Positions 15,195-22,400 of a DNA stretch of 22,400 nt are shown here, piece after piece. The translations under genes and the position numbers were made by a program. The stretch is from a virus, in IMG/VR virus record IMGVR_UViG_3300032053_004647, positions 1 through 22,400 of that record, one strand, 5' to 3'. The notes beneath the pieces were generated by a model, which worked only from the letters and a program-made list of their open reading frames with translations, did no database searches and was not told the DNA's origin. Position 1 is the stretch's first letter; every line of letters begins with the position of its first letter.

Positions 15195-16021
15195 TTAAAC
15201 TTAGTTACTTAGTTAGTACCTATGATTCTGGTCATTACTTAGATCGTCACATAGCTAACTTACTAGATCGCCAAACAGACCCTAGTTTTGAAATTGTTAT
15301 AGTCAATCCTAACTCACCTGGGACTGATGATTTTATAGCTAGAAAATGGGCAGCTATAGATAGTCGTATCAATTACGTTTACTGGCCCACCCGCGAATGG
15401 TATGGTGAATCTTGGTTACGTGCCTGGAGATGTGCCAAGGGGGAGTTTGTTATAAATTCTAACTCTGACGATTTTCACGAGCCAGATACTACAAAGTTTG
15501 TCTATAGCCAAATGAAAGCCGCTATCAATTTAAGCACTAAAAAGATAGGGTTTGGTTACGGCGGTCTAACCATTGTAAGTGACAGCGGGCAGCTATTAGG
15601 TAGAAGCTTAAAACCATCATTTGATTTCGAGCTAATGTCTCGTGAGTGTTGGGCTGGACCACAGGTTATATGGAGAAATGACAAGCAATTTACTAGTTCT
15701 TTAGACTGGAAATTGATGGAGGAAAGGGCCGCTAGTTACCGTTCGGCGTTTGACTATTGGCTGTGGTTATATTTTATGAGTCTTGGGTACCATGGTTATG
15801 TTATAAATGAGCTACTCACGATTTACACGCAACGTGCCGATTCTATAGAAAACTCTAACAAGAGTGCAAATAATTGGGAAACATATGCAGCCATTTCAGA
15901 GTTCTTCGGTCATAATTTTGATGGACACTTGAAGCACGCTAAAGAGTTTCGTGACTTTGCAAACTTACCACCTAAGAACGAGTGGGTTGCAACTATGCAA
16001 GCTGGTAAAAAATGGAAGTAA
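15191..16021 (+). CDS. GT2 family glycosyltransferase
   Basis: An inverting GT-A glycosyltransferase of 276 residues. It opens with IKLSYLVSTYDSGHYLDRHIANLL, the standard GT2 first strand and helix, then FEIVIVNPNSPGTDD, and YWPTREWYGESWLRAWRCAKGEFVINSNSDD, where NSDD (D93 and D94) holds the divalent metal. WAGPQVIWR near 155 and FDYWLWLYFMSLG near 195 are later GT2 elements. The usual C-terminal membrane helices are missing, so it is soluble. It starts at ATGA with the small gene before it and overlaps the cupin gene by 10 bp. Its substrate is unknown. Confidence 0.83.
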   Translation: MIKLSYLVSTYDSGHYLDRHIANLLDRQTDPSFEIVIVNPNSPGTDDFIARKWAAIDSRINYVYWPTREWYGESWLRAWRCAKGEFVINSNSDDFHEPDTTKFVYSQMKAAINLSTKKIGFGYGGLTIVSDSGQLLGRSLKPSFDFELMSRECWAGPQVIWRNDKQFTSSLDWKLMEERAASYRSAFDYWLWLYFMSLGYHGYVINELLTIYTQRADSIENSNKSANNWETYAAISEFFGHNFDGHLKHAKEFRDFANLPPKNEWVATMQAGKKWK

Positions 16022-16374
16022 TTAAAAAACCTTGGGGCTGCGAGCGTATTCTTGAACGTAATGATAAATACGTTATGAAAATTCTTGAAGTAGACTCTGG
16101 TAGCAGGCTAAGTCTACAATATCATAATGTAAAAGTAGAGACAATGTATTGTCTTTATGGCTATGGCGTATTAATTATACAAGAAGAGGGCATCTATAGA
16201 GAGGTATCGCTATTGCCTGGGCGTTACTTTACAGTCAAGGCTGGGGTGATCCATCGCTTAGATGCTAGTCACGGTTCTCCACTCGCCGTTTTAGAATGCT
16301 CCACTCCTGAGCTAGATGACTTAGTTCGGTTAGAAGACGATTATAGCAAGACTAGATTCATGTATGAAAAGTAA
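16012..16374 (+). CDS. Cupin of the mannose-6-phosphate isomerase type
   Basis: A 120-residue single-cupin protein resembling the C-terminal half of type II mannose-6-phosphate isomerase / GDP-mannose pyrophosphorylase. The opening KKPWGCERILE and RLSLQYHNVKVETMYCLYGYG match that family closely; Q36, H38 and E43, with H81 in PGRYFTVKAGVIHRL, are the expected metal ligands. A free-standing cupin could isomerise a sugar phosphate or a nucleotide sugar, or act only as a sugar-binding partner. It overlaps the GT2 gene by 10 bp and the next glycosyltransferase by 11 bp, so it belongs to the sugar pathway by context. The specific substrate is inferred from the family and not shown. Confidence 0.8.
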   Translation: MEVIKKPWGCERILERNDKYVMKILEVDSGSRLSLQYHNVKVETMYCLYGYGVLIIQEEGIYREVSLLPGRYFTVKAGVIHRLDASHGSPLAVLECSTPELDDLVRLEDDYSKTRFMYEK

Positions 16375-17494
16375 AATTCGCGTACTGCACTATTTACGTC
16401 ACCTTGCTCTTGGTGGGACCGAAAAGACCTGTCAATTATTTTTCGAACATGCGGACAAGAGCAAGTTTGAAGTTGCCGTAGCTTATGAAAAGAACGGCGA
16501 CCATCCACGCATGTACGAATTTCGTAATGGTGCAGAAGTTTGTAATGGTAAATTGTTTGAAGTAAACAGTGGTGATATACCTCAATATACATTTCGTAAT
16601 CCAGAGCCAACGCTGCAAGAAGTGATAGATGAGTTCAGGCCAGACATCCTACATGTTTACCGTAGTGGATATCACGAGTTTCCTTCACCGGGACATCACG
16701 TTAACGTCCCTCATTTTATAGAAACAAACGTGTTTGGTTTTTATGACAACAATATGTTTATTGACCGTTCTCTATTTATGAGTAGATGGTTAATGAACAA
16801 TACACTTCGTAATCTTATGCCAATTAATCGTGGTATAATGTCTAAACGTTTTGACTTTGTTAATAATCCCGTTGAAATGCCCTGTACAAGTGACACCTTA
16901 TCAATTGCCCAACGCTGGAAATCAGAAGGGGCAATAATTGTTGGCCGTTGCGGACGACCAGATAATGGAATCTATAATGCAATTAATGTTAACGCTGTAC
17001 GACTACTACGTATGCAAGGATATGACATACGTTTTATTGTTGTGGCACCACCCAGCAATATGGTAAAAGATTTGGCAGAGTTTGAAATACCATTCTATGT
17101 TATAGAGCCAACTACCAGCCCACTGATTTTAAGTACGTTCTATAATAGTATTGACATTTATACACATGCTAGAGCAGATGGGGAAACGTTTGGTGTTAAT
17201 ATTGCAGAAGCTATGATCCATGGCAAGCCAGTAATTACACACATCGCTACGCCCAGCGTCCCAGGCATGGGAGTTTTTCAATCTCAAACAGAGTTAGTTA
17301 CTAACAATCAAACTGGATATGTAGTAAATAATAACCAGGGCGTATACTCTGATGCCTTACGTTCCTTGATTGATAATAAACAGATGTGTCAATTAATGGG
17401 AGAAGCTGGCAGAACAAAAGCCCAAAACGAATATGAAGTTAGCGTTTGTATGAAAAAGCTCGAAAGAATATATGAGGAAGTTGTAAATGAATAA
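16364..17494 (+). CDS. GT4-type glycosyltransferase (first of tandem pair)
   Basis: A 376-residue GT-B glycosyltransferase. It opens IRVLHYLRHLALGGTEKTCQLF, the glycine-rich loop common in GT4 enzymes. Later landmarks are ILHVYRSGYHEFP at 95-107, FIETNVFGF at 118-126, VGRCGRPDN at 193-201 and DIYTHARADGETFGVNIAEAMIHG at 264-287, where E274 and E282 form the E-x7-E donor site. These landmarks recur in the next gene, so the two are tandem paralogues. It starts inside the cupin gene (11 bp overlap) and overlaps its paralogue by 8 bp. Cytoplasmic, soluble; substrate unknown. Confidence 0.87.
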   Translation: MKSKIRVLHYLRHLALGGTEKTCQLFFEHADKSKFEVAVAYEKNGDHPRMYEFRNGAEVCNGKLFEVNSGDIPQYTFRNPEPTLQEVIDEFRPDILHVYRSGYHEFPSPGHHVNVPHFIETNVFGFYDNNMFIDRSLFMSRWLMNNTLRNLMPINRGIMSKRFDFVNNPVEMPCTSDTLSIAQRWKSEGAIIVGRCGRPDNGIYNAINVNAVRLLRMQGYDIRFIVVAPPSNMVKDLAEFEIPFYVIEPTTSPLILSTFYNSIDIYTHARADGETFGVNIAEAMIHGKPVITHIATPSVPGMGVFQSQTELVTNNQTGYVVNNNQGVYSDALRSLIDNKQMCQLMGEAGRTKAQNEYEVSVCMKKLERIYEEVVNE

Positions 17495-18641
17495 GATTAA
17501 AGTTGTCCACCATTCCAAGACCGTTGGATTCAGTGGTACTGATAGGACCAGTCAATTATTTTGCAAGTATCTTGCTAAGAGCGAAAGGTTTGAGCCTTAT
17601 CTTGTTTACCGAGAAGGCGATCTTGAAAACAAAAGATTAGATATTGCCCGCGAGTGGCTTGGTGCTGACCACGTTATTCCTTATCATTGGGTTCCCGGCA
17701 AGAAAGGACGCCAATCACCGTACATGCCAGAGGAAGACAATTTCTTTGATGTTTTAAAGCTGATTAATCCTGACATTGTACACGTACATAGAAGCGGGTA
17801 TGCCGAATGGCCAGCTTATCGTTACTTGGCACCTAATGCTAAGTGGGTTGAAACTAACATATTTGGTTACGCTGATTTTAATACACAACGTCAAACGGAT
17901 GCAGTAATCTATATATCTGATTACATTAAAAACCGTGCTATTGAAGCTGGCGGTGTAGACGGATTCGTTCTTTACAATCCTATTGAACAGCCAGTTTTAG
18001 AAATGACTCCCGACAGTAAAGAGACTTGCAGAGAGGCTTTGCTAATAGAATTTAAGATTCCTCATGATGCAGTTCTTATTGGGCGTGTAGGACGAGCAGA
18101 TAATTTTGACCCAATTTCATTACGTGCTTTTACAGAGGTTGAAAAACTTCATCCAGAGGCTTATTACATTGTGGTAAATCCATGTGAAGGATGGCGACTT
18201 GAGGCAGCAAAACTTAAGATTAAAAACATACGTTTTCGTGATCCTATACTTAATGATAGTATGCTTTCTTGTTTTTATCGCGGGCTAGATATTTATGCCC
18301 ACGCTAGACACGATGGCGAATGTTGTCCATGTAACATACAAGAAGCTATGATGCATGGTCTTCCTGTTATTTCGCATGAAAGTGCGATCTATAACGGACA
18401 ATCAGAAATTATTGGTAACGCTGGCTTTGTTGTTCCTTTAGGGGATCACGTTGCGTACAGAGACGTTATGGTTCAACTGATAGTAAATCCTGAAATGCTT
18501 AATGAGGATGAAACAAGACTTGTACGCTTACGTGATTACTTTGGACGCGAAGCTCGTCGTCGTGCTATGCGATATTTTGAAGCTGAATGTACTACTAAGC
18601 AACTTGAACAGTTGTACGATATTGTTTTAAAAACAAAATGA
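17487..18641 (+). CDS. GT4-type glycosyltransferase (second of tandem pair)
   Basis: A 384-residue GT-B glycosyltransferase clearly related to the one before it: IKVVHHSKTVGFSGTDRTSQLF at the start, IVHVHRSGYAEWP at 97-109, VETNIFGY at 121-128, GRVGRADN at 199-206 and DIYAHARHDGE at 268-278. The donor motif is GECCPCNIQEAMMHG with E278 and E286. The three cysteines beside the first glutamate (C279, C280, C282) are unusual and absent from its paralogue. It overlaps the paralogue by 8 bp and the next gene by ATGA. Divergence is large enough that the pair probably transfers different sugars or acts at different steps. Confidence 0.87.
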   Translation: MNKIKVVHHSKTVGFSGTDRTSQLFCKYLAKSERFEPYLVYREGDLENKRLDIAREWLGADHVIPYHWVPGKKGRQSPYMPEEDNFFDVLKLINPDIVHVHRSGYAEWPAYRYLAPNAKWVETNIFGYADFNTQRQTDAVIYISDYIKNRAIEAGGVDGFVLYNPIEQPVLEMTPDSKETCREALLIEFKIPHDAVLIGRVGRADNFDPISLRAFTEVEKLHPEAYYIVVNPCEGWRLEAAKLKIKNIRFRDPILNDSMLSCFYRGLDIYAHARHDGECCPCNIQEAMMHGLPVISHESAIYNGQSEIIGNAGFVVPLGDHVAYRDVMVQLIVNPEMLNEDETRLVRLRDYFGREARRRAMRYFEAECTTKQLEQLYDIVLKTK

Positions 18642-19330
18642 AGGTGATTAGTTTTTGTTTATGGGGAGATGATCCTAAATATAACGTTGGTGCTATTCGC
18701 AACGCCGAGCTAGCACAACGATTGTTTCCTGATTGGGTATGTCGCTTCTACATTCCCGCACCACCCAATCAGCCAGACTACAAGTATCCTCCAGCAATGA
18801 GCGAGCTATCTAATTTTGAAAACGTTAAGATTAAATTAGTTCCGTGGGAGCCTAACTGGTCCATGATGCTTGCCCGCTTCCATGCAATAGCAGAAGATAA
18901 CATAGAAGTTATGTTAAGTCGCGACTGCGACTCTCGTTTGTCTGTACGTGAACGCGAGGCGGTAGACGAATGGTTGGCTTCGCCAAAGATGTTCCACACG
19001 ATGCATGATCACCCCCACCACAGCGTTCCTATTTTAGGCGGCATGTGGGGGATCAAAAAAGGTTTATTTAGTGAGCTAGGTAGACATGCCATAGAATGGG
19101 CTGGCGTAAATGAATCTCGTTGGCAAGTAGACCAAGACTTTTTAACCAACGTTGTGTGGCCCATAGTTAAGAACGACACATTGAACCATGATGAATTTTT
19201 TAGACATCTGTGGGGAGGTGTACCATTCCCAAGTCCGCGTGATGGACTTGAGTTTGTTGGCCAAGTATTTAATGCTGACGGAACAGTTGTAAGCGAACAC
19301 CAAACAATGCTAAGGAAATATTTGAGATGA
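18638..19330 (+). CDS. Probable GT-A fold glycosyltransferase with DCD motif
   Basis: A 230-residue protein. It opens VISFCLWGDDPKYNVGAIRNAELAQRLFPDW. The central motif EVMLSRDCDSRLSVREREAVDEWL (about 90-113) has a DxD at D96/D98 followed by SR, as seen in a group of GT-A-like sugar-transfer proteins. Later elements are MHDHPHHSVPILGGMWGIK at 122-140 and WQVDQDFLTNVVWP. No membrane segment is seen. It overlaps both neighbours by ATGA. The DxD and the GGMWG pattern make a nucleotide-sugar-dependent transferase likely, but the exact family is not certain. Confidence 0.72.
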   Translation: MKVISFCLWGDDPKYNVGAIRNAELAQRLFPDWVCRFYIPAPPNQPDYKYPPAMSELSNFENVKIKLVPWEPNWSMMLARFHAIAEDNIEVMLSRDCDSRLSVREREAVDEWLASPKMFHTMHDHPHHSVPILGGMWGIKKGLFSELGRHAIEWAGVNESRWQVDQDFLTNVVWPIVKNDTLNHDEFFRHLWGGVPFPSPRDGLEFVGQVFNADGTVVSEHQTMLRKYLR

Positions 19331-19569
19331 TTAATAAGAAAATACTAGACGGCTGGGAAAAGAAACTTGACAAGGCTATGGAAACTGGCAAAGGTAAATT
19401 CTCCAACTGTCTTGTAAGTGACATACATGACTACAAGCGTATCATCTCCTTCTTAAGAAATGATCAGGTTGGTAAAGGTGCTAACCTAGCATATAATTTA
19501 GACACTGGTGCTAGAGAAGAAATTCCCATGACTGTTTGGAACGAAATAGAAAAGGCATATTACGCATGA
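19327..19569 (+). CDS. Small protein of unknown function
   Basis: An 80-residue protein that I do not recognise. It is lysine-rich and helical at the start (KKILDGWEKKLDKAMETGKGKF), then SDIHDYKRIISFLRN. No metal, catalytic or membrane motif is visible. It has ATGA overlaps with the glycosyltransferase before it and the GMP-reductase-like gene after it. It could be an accessory protein, but nothing in the sequence says so. Confidence 0.6.
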   Translation: MINKKILDGWEKKLDKAMETGKGKFSNCLVSDIHDYKRIISFLRNDQVGKGANLAYNLDTGAREEIPMTVWNEIEKAYYA

Positions 19570-20588
19570 GAGCTTTGTCGTTTGATGATATATCGCTCAT
19601 GCCGCGATATAACAATATTACTAGTCGAAAAGACGTAGATACTGGCGTTAAGTTTGGTGATCTTACATTAAAGATTCCTATTCTTACTGCTAACATGGAT
19701 ACTATTACTGGTCACGGTATGGCTCGTAGTATACAGAAGCTTGGCGGGTTAGGATTTTTACATAGATTCTGTTCAATCGCAGATAACGTTCGTCTATATA
19801 AAGACTCTACGCTAGAGTGGCAAAATACAATACTTCCTATTAAAAAAGAATATGAAGCTGTAGTTTCCTTAGGTATCAACGAAGGTCTTGATCGTTTTAT
19901 TGCATTGTACGACGTTGGTGCTCGTTACTTCTGTGTTGACGTTGCACATGGACATTCGCGTGCGGTTGGTACAATGATTACAGCTATGAAAAAATTTGAT
20001 CCTAAAGTGTTCATTGTAGCTGGGAACGTTTGTACGGCGGAAGGTGCAGAGTATCTTGCTGACAAGGGGGCCGACGCTATCAAGGTTGGTATTGGTCCTG
20101 GCTCTGTTTGTTCTACAAGAATTAAGACGGGGTTTGGAGTTCCACAGTTTACAGCGATACAAGAATGTCGTCACGTTAGTTGTTTCTTGATCGCTGATGG
20201 CGGGATTAAAACTCCCGGCGATGCCGTGAAGGCGTTCGCCGCTGGTGCTGACGCTATTATGCTTGGTGGCATGTTAGCTGGAACAGACGAAACGCCAGGA
20301 GACGCTATTGACGGAGTTAAAACATTTCGTGGCATGGCTTCAAAAGAAGCTCAAGATGAATTCATGGGCTCAATGAACGATTGGAAGACTGCCGAAGGCG
20401 TGGAGATTCGTGTAGCTGCAAAAGGCCCGGTCGCGAACGTAGTGAGCGATTTAATGGGCGGTATTAGAAGTGGGATGTGCTATTGCGGAGCTAATACCAT
20501 TGAGCAAATTAGACAGCGTGCAAGGTGGGTAGAGGTTACGGCGTCAGGAGCCGCCGAAGGGCGTCCTCATGGAGAAGGAAGACTATGA
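19566..20588 (+). CDS. GMP reductase / IMP dehydrogenase family enzyme lacking CBS domains
   Basis: A purine-nucleotide oxidoreductase of 340 residues. The barrel motifs are [13 protein letters not shown] at 41-53, [10 protein letters not shown] at 122-131, [13 protein letters not shown] with catalytic C182 at 173-185, [22 protein letters not shown] at 209-230 and MLGGMLAG at 232-239. FRGMASKEA at 254-262 and RSGMCYCGA at 301-309 complete the substrate site. There are no CBS domains, and the short flap ([19 protein letters not shown]) is GMP-reductase-like, whereas the C-terminal [11 protein letters not shown] recalls IMPDH. GMP reductase converts GMP to IMP; IMPDH makes XMP from IMP. I favour GMP reductase but cannot separate them. 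The ATG at 19566 overlaps the previous stop; an upstream in-frame start at 19536 would add ten residues and is less likely. Confidence 0.85.
   Translation: MRALSFDDISLMPRYNNITSRKDVDTGVKFGDLTLKIPILTANMDTITGHGMARSIQKLGGLGFLHRFCSIADNVRLYKDSTLEWQNTILPIKKEYEAVVSLGINEGLDRFIALYDVGARYFCVDVAHGHSRAVGTMITAMKKFDPKVFIVAGNVCTAEGAEYLADKGADAIKVGIGPGSVCSTRIKTGFGVPQFTAIQECRHVSCFLIADGGIKTPGDAVKAFAAGADAIMLGGMLAGTDETPGDAIDGVKTFRGMASKEAQDEFMGSMNDWKTAEGVEIRVAAKGPVANVVSDLMGGIRSGMCYCGANTIEQIRQRARWVEVTASGAAEGRPHGEGRL
20571..20581 (+). promoter_or_regulatory. Ribosome-binding site that fixes the next start
   Basis: GGAGAAGGAAG lies just before ATG 20585. It supports starting the next gene there, in an ATGA overlap, and not at the upstream in-frame ATG at 20525. 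Confidence 0.6.
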
Positions 20589-20815
20589 GACCTATAGACG
20601 AACTATACACTGAGCTAAAGTCCATTCAAAGCAAGATTGAATCTATCCGCAATACATGTGAACACAATGAAAAACGCGATGGGTGGTATAGCTGGAGACC
20701 TGGAGCTATGGACTGGACAAGTCTATGTTCTATTTGTGATCAATCGCTTGGTGCAGCTTTAACTGAACCTCCATCTCAAGATACAGGTGTAAACTTTTAC
20801 TTTACAAATTCCTAA
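20585..20815 (+). CDS. Small zinc-ribbon-like protein
   Basis: A 76-residue protein with an N-terminal helix (DELYTELKSIQSKIESIRN) followed by a CxH...CxxC pattern: C25, H27, C48 and C51. This is a plausible zinc site holding the hairpin WYSWRPGAMDWTSL. Such helix-plus-zinc-ribbon miniproteins are common in phages and have no established function. The start at 20585 is supported by a purine-rich ribosome-binding site. The stop overlaps the next start as TAATG. Confidence 0.68.
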   Translation: MRPIDELYTELKSIQSKIESIRNTCEHNEKRDGWYSWRPGAMDWTSLCSICDQSLGAALTEPPSQDTGVNFYFTNS

Positions 20816-21093
20816 TGCGAGTAGTACATTGTAAGAAAGAACCGTTTGATGTGTATGTAGGTCGTCCTACTAAGTGGGGTAATCCGTTTACTCATCTAGA
20901 AGGTACTTCGGCTAGATTTCGTGTCAGAACTCGTGACGAAGCCGTTGAAGCATATCGTGAATGGATTAAGACACAGCCAAAGTTATTGGAAGATCTACAC
21001 GAATTAAAGGGCAAGGTTCTAGCTTGCTGGTGCAAGCCAGCATCTTGCCATGGCGACGTTTTACTAGAATTAGCAAATGAAAATATTAGTTAG
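20815..21093 (+). CDS. DUF4326 protein
   Basis: A 92-residue protein matching the DUF4326 pattern: VVHCKKEPFDVYVGRPTKWGNPF at 3-25, a helix with EAVEAYREWIKTQP, then ACWCKPASCHGDVLLELA at 70-87. C71, C73, C78 and H79 are probable metal or active-site residues. The family is widespread in phages and bacteria and, to my knowledge, has no settled function. It overlaps the small zinc protein by one base (TAATG) and the next glycosyltransferase by 17 bp. It is confidently a member of the family; the role is unknown. Confidence 0.82.
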   Translation: MRVVHCKKEPFDVYVGRPTKWGNPFTHLEGTSARFRVRTRDEAVEAYREWIKTQPKLLEDLHELKGKVLACWCKPASCHGDVLLELANENIS

Positions 21094-21955
21094 TTATCGC
21101 GGAATACCACAGAGTCATGGTTGGGCCACGGGTGACATGGTATTAAAAGCTTTTAAAGATATGGGCCATGAGGCATATCCGTATGGTAATTATTATCAAA
21201 GGCCAGACCGTCTCGGTGGTCTTACCATAAGAGATACTGTTTCTCACGATTATGATCTTTATCTTCAAATGGAATGTGGTGACGGAGATCCCTTCTATTC
21301 GGAAGTAACAAAGTATATTCGCACACGTAAGGTTGCAAGCTGGTGGTTTGACGTTGCACTATACCCTCAAAAGTGGCTTAGTGAAACCGCGTACATAAAA
21401 CCAGACATTAACTTTGTTGCCAATGTCAATTTTCTAGACAAGAATACTAACTGTATCTATCTTCCATACGCCGCATGTAACTCTAATCATTTTAGAGAAA
21501 TAGTAGAAAAAGATAAAGATATTGATTTTCTTATTATTGGTTCAGACCGTCCAGAAAGACGACGCCTATTTGAAATCTTAAGACAAGCTGTTCCATGTGC
21601 TAGGGTAGAGTATGTTACAAACTCATTTAGATACGAATACATTTATGCCTTATCTAGATCTAAGTTTGTTATAAACGATATAGCTGGTGGTGGTAGTGGT
21701 TTATTGCCCATGCGTCCTTTTGAAACTATTGCGGCAGGATCAAACCTAATAACCCCAAAGGACGACGGCTGTAAAAAGCTAGGTATTCCGTGTATAGAAT
21801 ATACCGATGAAGCAGACTTGTTGCGTATATGCACGGCGTTAAATCTTACATCAAATTTTTCAAATCCAGCTTTACAAAAAGAGTTTATGCGTCATAATAC
21901 ATACAACAGCCGTTGTCAAACAATCTTAGATACAATTTTCAATGAAAGAATCTGA
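21077..21955 (+). CDS. CgeB-like glycosyltransferase
   Basis: A 292-residue protein with a GT-B C-terminal half like CgeB / Glyco_trans_1_2 enzymes. The N-terminal part opens KILVSYRGIPQSHGWATGDMVLKAFKDMGHEAYPYG. The second half has DFLIIGSDRPERRRLFEIL at 150-168, LSRSKFVIND at 192-201 and LLPMRPFETIAAGSNLIT at 209-226, where E216 sits in the expected donor-binding position. CgeB-like enzymes glycosylate spore coat proteins or capsule-type surfaces. It overlaps the DUF4326 gene by 17 bp and the next gene by 14 bp. Soluble; acceptor unknown. Confidence 0.8.
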   Translation: MKILVSYRGIPQSHGWATGDMVLKAFKDMGHEAYPYGNYYQRPDRLGGLTIRDTVSHDYDLYLQMECGDGDPFYSEVTKYIRTRKVASWWFDVALYPQKWLSETAYIKPDINFVANVNFLDKNTNCIYLPYAACNSNHFREIVEKDKDIDFLIIGSDRPERRRLFEILRQAVPCARVEYVTNSFRYEYIYALSRSKFVINDIAGGGSGLLPMRPFETIAAGSNLITPKDDGCKKLGIPCIEYTDEADLLRICTALNLTSNFSNPALQKEFMRHNTYNSRCQTILDTIFNERI

Positions 21956-22400
21956 TACGATTAGTGTTTTAATCTGCGTTCACAGTACTGATAACGAACA
22001 CGATCTATTGCTACAGAAAGCACTAGAGTCTTTAGTACGTCAAACATATACCAACTTTGAAACAGTGATTGTTTTAGATGAGTGCTGGGGATACACTCGC
22101 AGTATAGTAGATAACTACTTGGACGTTTTAACTATTAGAACTTTAGAACGTCCTCGTAAGCAGGGGTTAGCTAACGCTAAGAACTACGGTATGCCTAAGT
22201 GTACTGGTGATTGGATTGCCTTCCTAGACGCTGACGACCAATGGATGGACTGTAAGCTAGAAGTGCAACGTAACTTCTTGCTTGAAAATACTCATGTAGA
22301 CTTCTGTGGTACAAACGCTTGGGATAGTATTGATGGAGTATTATATCCTAATTGTTTCAAGGTAACAGATTACATTACGCACGAGCATATCGCTTCTCGC
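21942..22400 (+). CDS. GT2 family glycosyltransferase, cut by the right edge
   Basis: The first 153 residues of a GT-A glycosyltransferase; no stop occurs before the window ends. It begins ISVLICVHSTDNEHDLLLQKALESLVRQTYTNFETVIVLDE, a textbook GT2 opening, then RPRKQGLANAKNYGMPKCTGDWIAFLDADDQW, where DADD is the metal-binding DxD. The ATG at 21942 lies inside the previous gene (14 bp overlap). The glycosylation block therefore continues to the right of this window. Confidence 0.87.
   Translation, partial: MKESDTISVLICVHSTDNEHDLLLQKALESLVRQTYTNFETVIVLDECWGYTRSIVDNYLDVLTIRTLERPRKQGLANAKNYGMPKCTGDWIAFLDADDQWMDCKLEVQRNFLLENTHVDFCGTNAWDSIDGVLYPNCFKVTDYITHEHIASR

Noticed and set aside
20525-20584. 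Longer N-terminus for the small zinc protein
   Set aside because: The extra residues are Arg/Ser-rich shadow sequence within the purine enzyme, and a good ribosome-binding site precedes ATG 20585.
1-22400. tRNA genes, terminators and insertion sequences
   Set aside because: No cloverleaf, GC-rich stem with T run, transposase or terminal inverted repeats were found by eye; a tRNAscan or terminator search would settle it.

Overview
The window looks like part of a large tailed bacteriophage genome, probably a myovirus-sized phage known mainly from environmental sequence. Every gene lies on the + strand. The DNA is AT-rich by eye. Neighbouring genes almost always overlap at their stop and start codons, and the content mixes a phage replisome with a long run of sugar-transfer genes. 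From memory, the order RecA / nuclease / DnaB helicase / primase / Cas4-like exonuclease / ClpP / DnaE / sigma factor resembles the replication module of some large actinobacteriophages. I cannot verify that here, the AT-richness argues against a typical high-GC actinobacterial host, and I do not assign a host.

Layout. (1) 1-9908 is the replication and recombination block: a small unknown protein, a RecA-type recombinase, a VSR-like PD-(D/E)XK nuclease, a DnaB-type helicase with a Pro/Ala linker and poly-Asp tail, a CHC2/TOPRIM primase, a Cas4/RecB-like exonuclease with an extra four-cysteine cluster, a ClpP-type serine protease with an intact triad, a zinc-motif protein of unknown function, and a DNA polymerase III alpha subunit (DnaE). 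(2) 9905-10836 is a hinge: a small DUF4177-like protein, then the only clear noncoding gap (about 41 bp, holding a near-perfect 15-bp direct repeat and a hairpin over the next start codons), then a sigma-70-like factor. (3) 10833-22400 is a glycosylation block: nine recognisable or probable glycosyltransferases (five GT4/GT-B-like including one CgeB-like, two GT2, two other GT-A-like), a PMI-type cupin, a CBS-less IMPDH/GMP-reductase enzyme, a DUF4326 protein, and three small unknown proteins. The last glycosyltransferase runs off the right edge.

How the genes may work together. The first block could assemble most of a replication fork (unwinding, priming, synthesis) plus recombination and end processing; no clamp, clamp loader, SSB or proofreading subunit is visible in the window. 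The sigma factor at the hinge could redirect host RNA polymerase to other phage promoters. The third block could build or modify a glycan on virion proteins, phage DNA or a host surface. The cupin and the purine enzyme might support nucleotide-sugar supply, but that is inference.

Of the 25 gene junctions, 23 overlap: 13 by ATGA, 3 by TAATG/TGATG, 7 by 8-17 bp. Translation is therefore probably coupled across most of the window. No stretch longer than 300 bases lacks a gene. I see no tRNA, rRNA, CRISPR array, insertion sequence, intein or convincing terminator.
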